A stretch of 64,000 bases of DNA, from positions 42,055 through 106,054 of the forward strand of contig NZ_JACHNU010000002.1 of NCBI RefSeq assembly GCF_014199525.1. The letters run 5' to 3'. Positions 8,002 through 15,571 of the stretch are shown here, one piece after another (the stretch's first letter is position 1; each line of letters starts with the position of its first letter). A program made the translations under genes and the position numbers. The notes below the pieces were generated by a model, which saw only the letters and a list, made by a program, of their open reading frames with translations, was not told where the DNA came from and made no database searches. Source of the DNA: Conexibacter arvalis (GTDB taxonomy: Bacteria; Actinomycetota; Thermoleophilia; Solirubrobacterales; Solirubrobacteraceae).

Positions 8002-9041
8002 GCGCTGCTCCCTTCGTTGGCGGTGTCCGACGGGCGGTCGGCGGTGGCGGCGAGGCGGGCGCGCGCGGCGGCGATCAGCGGGCGGACGCCGCCGGCCGCG
8101 GAGATGCGGTCGCCGAGGACGGCGAGGACGAGGATCACGCCGGTCACGACCTGCTGCCAGAACGACTGGACGCCCGCGATCGAGAGGCCGTTCTGCAGCA
8201 CGCCGATGAAGAGGACGCCGAAGACGGTCCCGCCGACGCCGCCGGCGCCGCCCATCAGGCTCGTGCCGCCGAGCAGCACCGCGGCGGCGGCCTGCAGCGC
8301 GATCGCGTTGTCGACCTGCGGGCTGGCGGCGCCGATGCGACCGACGGCGATCAGCGCGGCGATCCCGGCGCAGAGGCCCGAGATGCCGTAGACGACCACG
8401 GTCGTGCGGACGGTGCGGATGCCGGCGAGCCGCGCGGCGACGCGGCTGCCGCCGACGGCGTAGATGTCGCGGCCGAGGTAGGTGCGGTGCTGGATCCACA
8501 GCGCGACGAGCAGCGTCGCGGCCATGATCCAGATCGGGGTCGCGATCCCGAGGATCGAGCCCATCCCGATCTCGCGCAGCAGCCTCGCGGTGACGAACTG
8601 CGTCTCCGTCTGCGACCAGAGGCTGACGATGCCGGTCAGCGCCGTCATCGAGCCGAGCGTCACGACGAAGAACGAGAGCCCGAGGCGGCCGATCAGGAGG
8701 CCGTTGACCCCGGCCCCGACGAGCCCGCCGAAGAGGACCGTCAAGACGATCGCGACGCCGGGCGGGGCGCCCGCGCCGAGCGCTCTCGCGAGGAAGACGC
8801 CGGCGAGCGCGACGATCGCCGCGGCCGACAGGTCGACGCCGGCGCTGATCAGCACGAACGTCATCCCGAGCGCCAGCACCCACAGGATCGAGACGCCCGT
8901 CAGCAGGTTGCGCAGGTTGGTCGCGTCGAGGAAGCCCTCCTGCGTGACGCCGAACAGCAGGAACAGCGCCGCCAGGATCAACAGCACCGGGCGGAAGCGG
9001 TGGGTGGCGGCCCAGGCGCGGCGGGGCAGTGCGGCAGTCAT
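7998..9041 (-). CDS. RbsC-type ABC transporter permease
   Basis: Inner-membrane channel subunit of 347 residues with about 8-10 hydrophobic segments of the BPD_transp_2 family. The signature loop region DIYAVGGSRVAARLAGI is the usual ribose/xylose permease EAA-like motif, and LALGMTFVLISAGVDLSAAAIVALAG is the typical N-terminal pair of helices. ATG at 9041 is preceded by AGGAGGA and overlaps the ATPase stop by 4 bases; its own stop overlaps the desulfinase start. It should pair with the RbsA-type ATPase and the RbsB-type lipoprotein of the same operon. The C-terminal 30 residues are Ala/Arg-rich cytoplasmic sequence. Family is very firm. Confidence 0.93.
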   Translation of the reverse strand: MTAALPRRAWAATHRFRPVLLILAALFLLFGVTQEGFLDATNLRNLLTGVSILWVLALGMTFVLISAGVDLSAAAIVALAGVFLARALGAGAPPGVAIVLTVLFGGLVGAGVNGLLIGRLGLSFFVVTLGSMTALTGIVSLWSQTETQFVTARLLREIGMGSILGIATPIWIMAATLLVALWIQHRTYLGRDIYAVGGSRVAARLAGIRTVRTTVVVYGISGLCAGIAALIAVGRIGAASPQVDNAIALQAAAAVLLGGTSLMGGAGGVGGTVFGVLFIGVLQNGLSIAGVQSFWQQVVTGVILVLAVLGDRISAAGGVRPLIAAARARLAATADRPSDTANEGSSA

Positions 9042-10678
9042 GCGTGTCCTCCTGCGAAGCGGGCGACGGCCTCCTCGGAGGCCTCCTCTGCGGTCAGCGA
9101 CGCGACGACCTCGCCGCGCGCCAGCACGACGATGCGGTCGCACAGGGCGAGCAGCTCCTCGGTCTCGGAGGAGCTGACGAGCAGAGCGGCGCCGTCGGCG
9201 GCGGCCGCGCGCAGCAGCCGGTGGATCTCGGCCTTCGCGGCGACGTCGACGCCGCGCGTCGGCTCGTCGAGCAGCAGCACGCGCGAGCGGGCGGCGATCC
9301 ACCTGCCGAGCGCGACCTTCTGCTGGTTGCCGCCGCTGAGCGTGCTGACCGGCGCTGCCGGCGAGGCGGCGACGATCCGCAGCGTCGCGATCGCCTCCCC
9401 GACGAGCGCGCGCTCGGCCGCGCCGCCGGGCGCGCGCAGGCGGCCGGCGTCGCGCGTGGCGACCATCGCGAGGTTGTCGGCGACCGAGCGCTGAAGGACG
9501 AGGCCCTGGTGCTTGCGGTCGGGCGGCAGGTAGCCGACCCCGGCGGCGATCGCCGCGCGCGGGTCGCGCGCCCGGAGCGCGCTGCCGTGCAGCTCGACCG
9601 TCCCGCTCGCGGGCAGCGCGCCGAAGATCGCCTCCAGCAGCTCGCTGCGCCCGGCCCCGACGACGCCGGCGAGGCCGACGACCTCGCCGGCCGCGACGTC
9701 GAGGTCGACCTCGCGCAGCAGGCCGGGCGCGCCGACGCCGCGCAGGCGCAGCGCGGGGACTGAGGCAGTGGTGGTGGTGGTGGATCCGGCGGTGGCGGCT
9801 GCGGGCCGCGTCGCGGCGCCGCTGCGGGCGCGCGCTCGCTCCGCGACGGCCGGGCCGACCATCGCCTCGACGATGCGGTCGGCGTCGAAGTCGGCGATCG
9901 GGCCGGCGGCGACCGTCTCGCCGTCGCGCAGCACCGTCAGCTCGTCGGCGAGCGCGAGCAGCTCGGGCAGACGGTGGGAGACGAAGATCGTCGAGACGCC
10001 GCGCGCCCGCAGCCGCCGCACGGCGGCGAACAGCGCCTGCACCTCGTCGTCGCCGAGCGAGCTGGTCGGCTCGTCGAGGATCAGGATCCGCGCTTCCTGC
10101 GACAGCGCGCGGGCGATCTCGACCATCTGCTGGCGGTCGGGCCGCAGCCTGCCGACCGGCGTCGCGGGATCCTCGTCGAGGCCGAGGCTCGCGAGCAGCT
10201 CGGCGGCGCGCGCGTTGGAGGCGCGCCAGTCGATCCCGCGCACGCGGCGGCGGACGAGCCGGCCGCCGAGGAAGACGTTCTCCGCGATCGACAGGTCGGG
10301 CGCGAGCGCCGTCTCCTGCGAGACCATCGCGATCCCATGGCGCAGCGCCGCCAGCGGGCTGGTCAGCGCGATCTCGGCGCCGTCGAGCACGATCCTGCCG
10401 GCGTCGGGGCGCTGCTGACCGGAGAGGACGCCGAGCAGCGTCGACTTGCCCGAGCCGTTGGCGCCGATCAGCCCGTGGACGACGCCCGGCCGGGTCAGCG
10501 CCAGCCGCGCCCCGCGCAGCGCGTGGACGCCCCCGAAGCGCTTGCGGACGTCGTCGAGCAGCAGCTGGGGCGCGCCGTGCGGCGCCTCCGCCCCGCGCGC
10601 CGTCGCCGCCGCGCCGGTGGCCGCGCCCGTCGCCGCCGCGCCGGACGCCGAGCGGGCGCTCGCCTCCGTCGCGCTCAT
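9038..10678 (-). CDS. RbsA-type ABC transporter ATPase with two nucleotide-binding domains
   Basis: Energises the RbsABC-type importer; 546 residues with two ABC domains in tandem. Domain 1 (about residues 40-270) has Walker A GANGSGKST and Walker B ILILDEPTSSL, with a weak signature motif. Domain 2 (about 295-540) has the degenerate Walker A GVVGAGRSEL normal for the second half of RbsA proteins, the signature LSGGNQQKVALGRW and Walker B VLLLDEPTRGVD. The first 35 residues are a low-complexity Ala/Gly/Ser extension, so translation could start later, but ATG at 10678 makes an ATGA overlap with the monooxygenase stop like the other junctions of the operon. Family is certain. Confidence 0.93.
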   Translation of the reverse strand: MSATEASARSASGAAATGAATGAAATARGAEAPHGAPQLLLDDVRKRFGGVHALRGARLALTRPGVVHGLIGANGSGKSTLLGVLSGQQRPDAGRIVLDGAEIALTSPLAALRHGIAMVSQETALAPDLSIAENVFLGGRLVRRRVRGIDWRASNARAAELLASLGLDEDPATPVGRLRPDRQQMVEIARALSQEARILILDEPTSSLGDDEVQALFAAVRRLRARGVSTIFVSHRLPELLALADELTVLRDGETVAAGPIADFDADRIVEAMVGPAVAERARARSGAATRPAAATAGSTTTTTASVPALRLRGVGAPGLLREVDLDVAAGEVVGLAGVVGAGRSELLEAIFGALPASGTVELHGSALRARDPRAAIAAGVGYLPPDRKHQGLVLQRSVADNLAMVATRDAGRLRAPGGAAERALVGEAIATLRIVAASPAAPVSTLSGGNQQKVALGRWIAARSRVLLLDEPTRGVDVAAKAEIHRLLRAAAADGAALLVSSSETEELLALCDRIVVLARGEVVASLTAEEASEEAVARFAGGHA

Positions 10679-12348
10679 GCCGCCGCCTCCGCGCGCACGC
10701 GGCGGCCGCGGATCGCGTCGATCAGCGCGAGCGGGTCGCTCGGCGCCCCGGTCCCGCGCCAGGCGACCACGTGGTCGGGTCGCACGAGCACGAGCGGCAG
10801 CTCGTAGGCGGCGCGCGCCGCCGGCTCGTCGAGCGCGACGACCTCCAGCGGCAGGCCGGCCGCCTCCGCGGCGGTCGCGACCGCCGCGACGTCGGCGGGA
10901 TCGGCGCCGAGGTCGAGCAGCGTGAACCAGTCGCCGAAGCGATCCGACAGCGGCGTGCCGTCGGCCAGCCACAGGTGCGGCGCGCGGTGGCCGGGCGCCG
11001 ACGACGGCGTCACCCGCTCGGGGTCGAACGGCGGCGCCGGCGGGCCGTCCTCCTGCGCGACGACGATCGGCGAGTCGGGGAAGCGGTGGTCGAAGACGAT
11101 GCCGTCGCTGCCGGCGGAGAGGATCGCCGCCAGCTCGGCGCCAAGCTCGGCGCGCTGCGCCTCGCCCTCCGGCCCGTCCTGCTCCAGCGCCGTCAGCGCC
11201 TCCAGCCGCGCGCGCAGCTCGGCCATGCCGGCCGCGCTGGCCATCGTCGCGTCGGCGAGCCGGTGGGCGACGGCGGCGCGCTCGTGGGCGTAGGCGTCGA
11301 GCAGCGTGTCGCCGCCCCACCCCTGCACGACGGCGGCGAGCGCCCAGCCGAGCGTCGCGGCGGCGGCGATGCCGGAGTTGAGGTTCTGGCCGAGGTGCGG
11401 CGGGAAGGCCTGGACGGCGTCGCCGACGAGCAGGATGCGTCCCTTGCGCAGCGTCTCGGCGACCCGCTTCTGGACGAGGTGGGTCGAGACCGAGACCGCC
11501 TCCAGCACGATCTCCGGGCCGACGCCGAGGTAGCGGCGGGCGGCGTCGAGCAGCTGCGCCGCTTCGAGCGTGACCTCGACCGGCGTCGGGCCGATCCCGA
11601 CGCGCCACAGCTCCGGCTCGAACGGCGAGATCAGGCCGTGGACGTCGGCGTTGAAGACCATGAAGAGGACGGCCGGCTCGACGCCGAGCGCCGCGAAGCC
11701 GCCCGGCAGACGGAAGACGAAGTTGTGGTAGCGGCCGAGCGGCTCGTCGGCGACCATCTCTATGCCGGCGCTGCGCCGCACGGCGCTGCGTCCGCCGTCG
11801 GCGCCGACGACCCATGCGGCCTCGACCGACCGCCGCTCGCCGTCGGGCCCGACGACCTCGACGGTCGCGGAGTCGGCGTCCTGGCTGACCTCCGCGACCT
11901 CCCACCCGAGCGCGATCCGCGCGCCGAGCTCGAGCGCCCGCTCGCGCAGGATGCGGTTGACGTGGTACTGCGGGAGGTCCTGCGGCGGCTCGGAGGCGAG
12001 CTCCCACCACGGCGCGGCCGGGCTCCAGGTCGGGCGGCCGGCGCCGAGCGGCGGGCACAGCTCCGCCCCGGCGACGCGCGTCGCGACGACGGTGCCGCGA
12101 TGCCACGACTGCGGCAGCGTCTGCGCGGAGCGGAAGGCGCCGGCGACGCCCCACCGCCGGCACAGCTCCAGCGTGCGGATCGAGATGTTGCGGGCGCGCA
12201 CGTTCGCGGTCTGGATCGCGCGGCGGCGCTCGACGATCAGCGGGCGCACGCCGCGGCGGGCGAGCTCGAGCGCGAGCGCGGAGCCGACCGGTCCGCCGCC
12301 TGCGACCAGCACGTCGACCCGCGCCGGCGGCGCAGTGAGTTCATTCAT
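10675..12348 (-). CDS. Class A FAD-dependent aromatic hydroxylase (PHBH/MhpA-like)
   Basis: First gene of the eight-gene operon, 557 residues. This family uses FAD and NAD(P)H to hydroxylate phenolic rings. Visible motifs: Rossmann DVLVAGGGPVGSALALELARRG at residues 11-32, the DG motif VVGADGGRSAVRRSAGI, and the GD motif GDAVQAFPPHLGQNLNSGI, where the common Ala-His pair reads Val-Gln. A C-terminal thioredoxin-like tail (residues about 430-557) is typical of phenol hydroxylase relatives. ATG at 12348 is preferred to a TTG at 12372; no good ribosome site is seen. The leader carries three CTCAC-N-GTGAG elements. It may convert an aromatic organosulfur substrate or its desulfurised phenol. Family is firm; substrate unknown. 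Confidence 0.88.
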   Translation of the reverse strand: MNELTAPPARVDVLVAGGGPVGSALALELARRGVRPLIVERRRAIQTANVRARNISIRTLELCRRWGVAGAFRSAQTLPQSWHRGTVVATRVAGAELCPPLGAGRPTWSPAAPWWELASEPPQDLPQYHVNRILRERALELGARIALGWEVAEVSQDADSATVEVVGPDGERRSVEAAWVVGADGGRSAVRRSAGIEMVADEPLGRYHNFVFRLPGGFAALGVEPAVLFMVFNADVHGLISPFEPELWRVGIGPTPVEVTLEAAQLLDAARRYLGVGPEIVLEAVSVSTHLVQKRVAETLRKGRILLVGDAVQAFPPHLGQNLNSGIAAAATLGWALAAVVQGWGGDTLLDAYAHERAAVAHRLADATMASAAGMAELRARLEALTALEQDGPEGEAQRAELGAELAAILSAGSDGIVFDHRFPDSPIVVAQEDGPPAPPFDPERVTPSSAPGHRAPHLWLADGTPLSDRFGDWFTLLDLGADPADVAAVATAAEAAGLPLEVVALDEPAARAAYELPLVLVRPDHVVAWRGTGAPSDPLALIDAIRGRRVRAEAAA

Positions 12349-12349
12349 G

Positions 12350-12432
12350 GTCACGGTGAGTACGTCGATCAACTCACGGTGAGGCGCCGGTCCGTCCGAC
12401 CCCTCACGGTGAGTGCACGAGCGATCACCCTA
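12350..12432 (-). promoter_or_regulatory. Leader with three CTCAC-N-GTGAG palindromes and a TAGGGT -10 box
   Basis: Copies of the 11-base palindrome CTCAC-N-GTGAG lie at 12403-12413 and 12373-12383 (both perfect) and 12350-12360 (one mismatch), the last abutting the start codon of the hydroxylase. A TAGGGT hexamer on the minus strand at 12427-12432 could be the -10 box, but no good -35 is present 16-18 bases upstream, suggesting an activator or a weak promoter. Centre-to-centre spacings are 23 and 30 bases. Likely a multi-site operator for an unlinked repressor of the operon; the cognate regulator is not evident. Confidence 0.6.
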
Positions 12433-12502
12433 GCACAAACTCGACAATCTTGATCGCTTTTATCGGAATAGTCACCGGACGGCGCCGCCCCGCCGCCGCC
12501 CG

Positions 12503-13750
12503 TCAGATCACGTGGTTGGTCGCCGACGGAGCGACGCCGTTGAGCACGAAGTTGCCGACGTGGATGTACTTCCAGCGGTTGGGGTCGTGCAGCGTGTGCG
12601 TGCGCGCGTTGCGCCAGTGACGGTCGAGCCCGTGCTTGGCGTCGACGCCGCTGGAGCCGGCCGACTCGAAGATCGCGGTCGCCACCTCCAGCGCGACCTC
12701 GCCGCCGAACGCCTTCGCCTCCGCGACCCCCAGCCGCGCGGCTGTGACAGCCGCCTCGCCGCCTTCGTCGCGCGCGACGTCCATCAGCTCGGCGGCCCGC
12801 CGCAGCAGCTGCTCGGCGGCGTGGACGAGCGTCGTCAGCCGCCCGTAGTGGAGCTGGGTCGCCTGCTCGTCGGCGGCTCGCTCGACCTCAGCGTCGGGCC
12901 ACGGCCGCGCCCGCGTGCGCACGAACGCGATGCCGTCCTCCAGCGCCCCGCGCGCGATGCCGACGTCGATCGCCGCGTGCTGCAGCTGCGGGAAGGCGCC
13001 GGAGATCGTCGGCCTCGGCGCGGCCGGCGCGAGGCCGTAGTCGAGCACGTGCTCGTCCGGGACGTGGACCTCGTCCAGCGTCGTCGTGCCGCTCAGCGTC
13101 GAGCGCTGGCCGAAGGCGGTCCAGTCCTGGTCGACGGCGACCCCGGGCGCATCGCCGGGCACGTAGGCGAAGACCAACTCGCCGTCGTCCTTGGCCGCGA
13201 AGACGGCGATCCAGTCGGCCCCGAGCGCGCCGGTCGAGTAGTACTTGGCGCCGTTGAGCCGCCAGCCGCCGGCCGGGTCGCGCGTCAGCCGCGTGCGGTA
13301 GTCGCGCGCATGCTTGGTGCCGCGCTCCGACAGCGCGTTGCCGAACCGCCTGCCGGCGACCGCCTCGCCGAAGAAGAACGCCTGCTGCGCCGGCGTCCCG
13401 AAGCGCCGCACGGCGTCGACGAAGGCGACGTGCGGCTGGACGATCTGCACGAAGGCCGGATCGGCGGCGGCGAGGATCCGGAAGACCTCGGCGATCACGA
13501 CGTGCGAGGCGCCGACCCCGCCGTGCTCGGCCGGGACCGACAGCGCGAGCAGCCCCGAGCGCCGCAGCAGCTCCAGCTCCGCGTGCGGCAGCGCGTGCTC
13601 GCGGTCGCGCGCGACCGCCCCGGCCCGCACCTGCTCGGCGACCGCATGCGCCGCCGCGACCGCCCGATCGCCCGAGGCGAGGCGGGCGACGGTCGCGCCG
13701 GCCGCCGTTCCGTCCGCCGCGGTCGCGGCGTCCGCCGTTGGTGAAGTCAT
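12503..13750 (-). CDS. DszC-like flavin-dependent organosulfur monooxygenase
   Basis: 415 residues, close to the 417 of dibenzothiophene monooxygenase DszC, which consumes FMNH2 and oxygen to make sulfoxides and sulfones. The acyl-CoA dehydrogenase fold is intact: LSVPAEHGGVGASHVVIAEV near residue 70, the beta domain WRLNGAKYYSTGALGADW, where the Ser of the DszC active site is kept, DQDWTAFGQRSTLSGTT, and the C-terminal RTHTLHDP that matches the DszC RTHSLHDP with both catalytic His. ATG at 13750 has a GGGAG site at longer than usual spacing. It stands alone upstream of the eight-gene operon, separated by 154 bases that contain operators. Of the three DszC relatives here this is the most canonical. 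Acyl-CoA dehydrogenase is the less likely alternative. Confidence 0.82.
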   Translation of the reverse strand: MTSPTADAATAADGTAAGATVARLASGDRAVAAAHAVAEQVRAGAVARDREHALPHAELELLRRSGLLALSVPAEHGGVGASHVVIAEVFRILAAADPAFVQIVQPHVAFVDAVRRFGTPAQQAFFFGEAVAGRRFGNALSERGTKHARDYRTRLTRDPAGGWRLNGAKYYSTGALGADWIAVFAAKDDGELVFAYVPGDAPGVAVDQDWTAFGQRSTLSGTTTLDEVHVPDEHVLDYGLAPAAPRPTISGAFPQLQHAAIDVGIARGALEDGIAFVRTRARPWPDAEVERAADEQATQLHYGRLTTLVHAAEQLLRRAAELMDVARDEGGEAAVTAARLGVAEAKAFGGEVALEVATAIFESAGSSGVDAKHGLDRHWRNARTHTLHDPNRWKYIHVGNFVLNGVAPSATNHVI

Positions 13751-13776
13751 GTGAGAGAAGCTCCCTGCGTGGCAAC

Positions 13777-13793
13777 TTGACTATTCCGGTCAA
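13777..13793. promoter_or_regulatory. TTGAC-N7-GTCAA palindrome upstream of the DszC-like gene
   Basis: TTGAC at 13777-13781 and GTCAA at 13789-13793 form a 17-base inverted repeat beginning 26 bases upstream of the start codon. The 11-mer TGACTATTCCG inside it occurs again, on the opposite strand, at 12464-12474 in front of the eight-gene operon. Probably an operator shared by the two transcription units; the protein is unknown. Confidence 0.4.
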
Positions 13794-13866
13794 TATAGGC
13801 AAGTTCGCAGACAGTCGCCGGCCGGCCGGCGGCGCGCGCCGGCCTGGTGGCGGTTCGACGGTCGCC

Positions 13867-14520
13867 TCAGACCCGCTCGGCGATTTGCGGGTAGTGGACG
13901 ACGAGGCCGTCGTCGTCGAGCTCGAGCTCGGCGGCGAAGCCGGTCGGCTGGCTGAATGCGACGCGGCCCGGGGCGAGGTGCTCGTAGCGCTGGCGGTCGG
14001 CGTGGACGGCGAGGTCTGGCACCGAGACCCACGCCATCGTGAAGTCGTGGGCGCCGCGCGCGCGGTCGAGCGCGTGGCGGCGGATCGGCATCAGGTTGGT
14101 CAGCGGGCAGAGGCCGAGGTCGCAGTCGAGCGCCTCCGGCCCCAGCGCGGCCGCCGCCTCGGCCGTGAAGCCGGGCGCCGCCAGCCCGGCCGCCGCAGCC
14201 TCCGCGGCGAGCCCGGGCGCCGCGAGCGCGACCTCGCCCTCCTGCTGGGCGTTGCAGTGCCAGCGACCCGTTTCGTCGCGCAGCAGGTCGATCGAGCGCC
14301 GCCAGTTCTCGCCGGCGGCGGCGACGCGCAGGTGGCGGGTGGCGAAGCCCGGCCCGGTCGCGTCGAGCGCGTAGTCGAGCCGGTACGGCAGCCGATGGGA
14401 GCCGAGCTGCGTGCCGGTCGCGCGCAGGCCGTCGTCGCCGATCTCGACGCGCGCCGCCTCCGCGGTCCACTCCTCCAGCCCTCGCCACAGCACCATCCGC
14501 CGGATCACGCCGGCGATCAT
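13867..14520 (-). CDS. Putative glycolipid-binding protein (PF06475-like)
   Basis: Small soluble protein of about 217 residues. The conserved family pattern can be followed: VLWRGLEEWTAEAARVEI at the start, YRLDYALDATGPGFATRHLRV, the central GRWHCNAQ, the DCDLGLCPLTNLMPIRRHAL segment (family: GC..DLG.TP.TN..PIRR), VSVPDLAVHADRQRYEHL and LDDDGLVVHYPQIAERV. An insertion of Ala/Gly-rich sequence lies between the GEVALAAPGL and LGPEALDCD segments. The start is uncertain: ATG at 14520 or ATG at 14496; neither has a strong ribosome site. No signal peptide is seen. The family is named for a structure resembling a lipoprotein lipid carrier; function is not established. Confidence 0.75.
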   Translation of the reverse strand: MIAGVIRRMVLWRGLEEWTAEAARVEIGDDGLRATGTQLGSHRLPYRLDYALDATGPGFATRHLRVAAAGENWRRSIDLLRDETGRWHCNAQQEGEVALAAPGLAAEAAAAGLAAPGFTAEAAAALGPEALDCDLGLCPLTNLMPIRRHALDRARGAHDFTMAWVSVPDLAVHADRQRYEHLAPGRVAFSQPTGFAAELELDDDGLVVHYPQIAERV

Positions 14521-14609
14521 CGCAAACCGCCCGGCGCGCTCCGCGCCAGGCGTCGGCCTCCCACGGGCGCGGCGCGCCGGCGCCGAGCGCACCGGCGCCC
14601 GCGACCGGC

Positions 14610-15431
14610 TCAGCGGCGGATCGCGACCGGCGTGCCGGCCGGGACCCGATGGGCGAGCCAGCTCACGTCGGCGTTGGCGACGCGGATGCAGCCGTGGGAG
14701 CGCGCGCTGCCGAGCGGGTCGTTGAGGCTGAGGCCGGCGCGGCCGTGGATCGCGACGCGGCCCGGTCCGCCGCCGTAGTTCTCCAGCACGTTGGAGAGCG
14801 CGGTCAGCGACAGCGCCCACGGGCCGAGGAAGGCGCCCGGATCGGGCTGGCGGTTGCGCTCCCAGATCGCGAACAGGCCGTGCGGCGTCGGCGTGCCGGG
14901 CGCGCCGACGACGGCGCGGAAGCGGCGCACCACGCGACCGGCGCGGCGGACGGTGACGAGGCGGCGGGCGGTCGACACGTCGATCCAGTACCGGGTTCTC
15001 CGCAGCTGGACGTAGTCGGCCCGGATCCACCCCCTCGTGCCGTTCGGGCGGATCGGCAGCACGACCTTCAGCCAGCGGCGGCCCGCCTGGTCGCGCTTGC
15101 TGCGCAGCACCAGCAGCACCTGCGCCTGCCGCGACCAGCCGGTCGCCGTCGGCACCCGCCAGACCGCTCTCGCTCCCACGTCCGGCGCCGCCCGCGCCAT
15201 CACCGGCGCGACGATCTTCGCCACGGTCGCGCCGCGGCGTGGGATCGGCCTCACCGGGGCGTCGGTGCGCGCGGCGGCGATCCACGCGCCGGCGGTGGGA
15301 GCGGCCGGCACGCCGGTGGCCGGCGCGGACGCGGACGCGGCGGTCGAAGCGGTCGCGGCGAGGAGGCCGGCGAGGGCCAGCAGCGCCGCGGCGCGCGCGG
15401 CGATGATCGCGGTCGTCGAAGTTCGGGACAT
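14610..15431 (-). CDS. Secreted L,D-transpeptidase (YkuD domain)
   Basis: Predicted cell-wall enzyme of 273 residues that forms 3-3 cross-links or attaches proteins to peptidoglycan. An N-terminal hydrophobic segment (AARAAALLALAGLLAATAS) acts as signal or anchor. Residues about 60-145 look like an SH3-type domain (ARAAPDVGARAVWRVP ... GWIRADYVQL). The C-terminal YkuD domain starts at RYWIDVSTARRLVTVRR and contains the catalytic block: IHG, then 13 residues, then SHGCIRV with the nucleophile Cys. ATG at 15431 was chosen because it begins the signal segment; a longer start at 15545 exists. It is divergent from tkt. Confidence 0.9.
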   Translation of the reverse strand: MSRTSTTAIIAARAAALLALAGLLAATASTAASASAPATGVPAAPTAGAWIAAARTDAPVRPIPRRGATVAKIVAPVMARAAPDVGARAVWRVPTATGWSRQAQVLLVLRSKRDQAGRRWLKVVLPIRPNGTRGWIRADYVQLRRTRYWIDVSTARRLVTVRRAGRVVRRFRAVVGAPGTPTPHGLFAIWERNRQPDPGAFLGPWALSLTALSNVLENYGGGPGRVAIHGRAGLSLNDPLGSARSHGCIRVANADVSWLAHRVPAGTPVAIRR

Positions 15432-15571
15432 CCATCTGCTCACGGTCGGGAGTGCTCGCTTGATCGTCGCGCAAAGCGCCGCGCCGCCCCTCCCCGATCC
15501 CCGCCCGGGCTCCCGACCGGCTTCCGGCGCGCCGCTCGTTTCCATCGACCGCGAACGGGTATCGCCAGCAG

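Noticed and set aside
2475..13800. Complete dibenzothiophene 4S pathway (dszABC)
   Set aside because: DszB- and DszC-like proteins are present but no DszA luciferase-fold monooxygenase or flavin reductase was found, so the classical pathway cannot be claimed.
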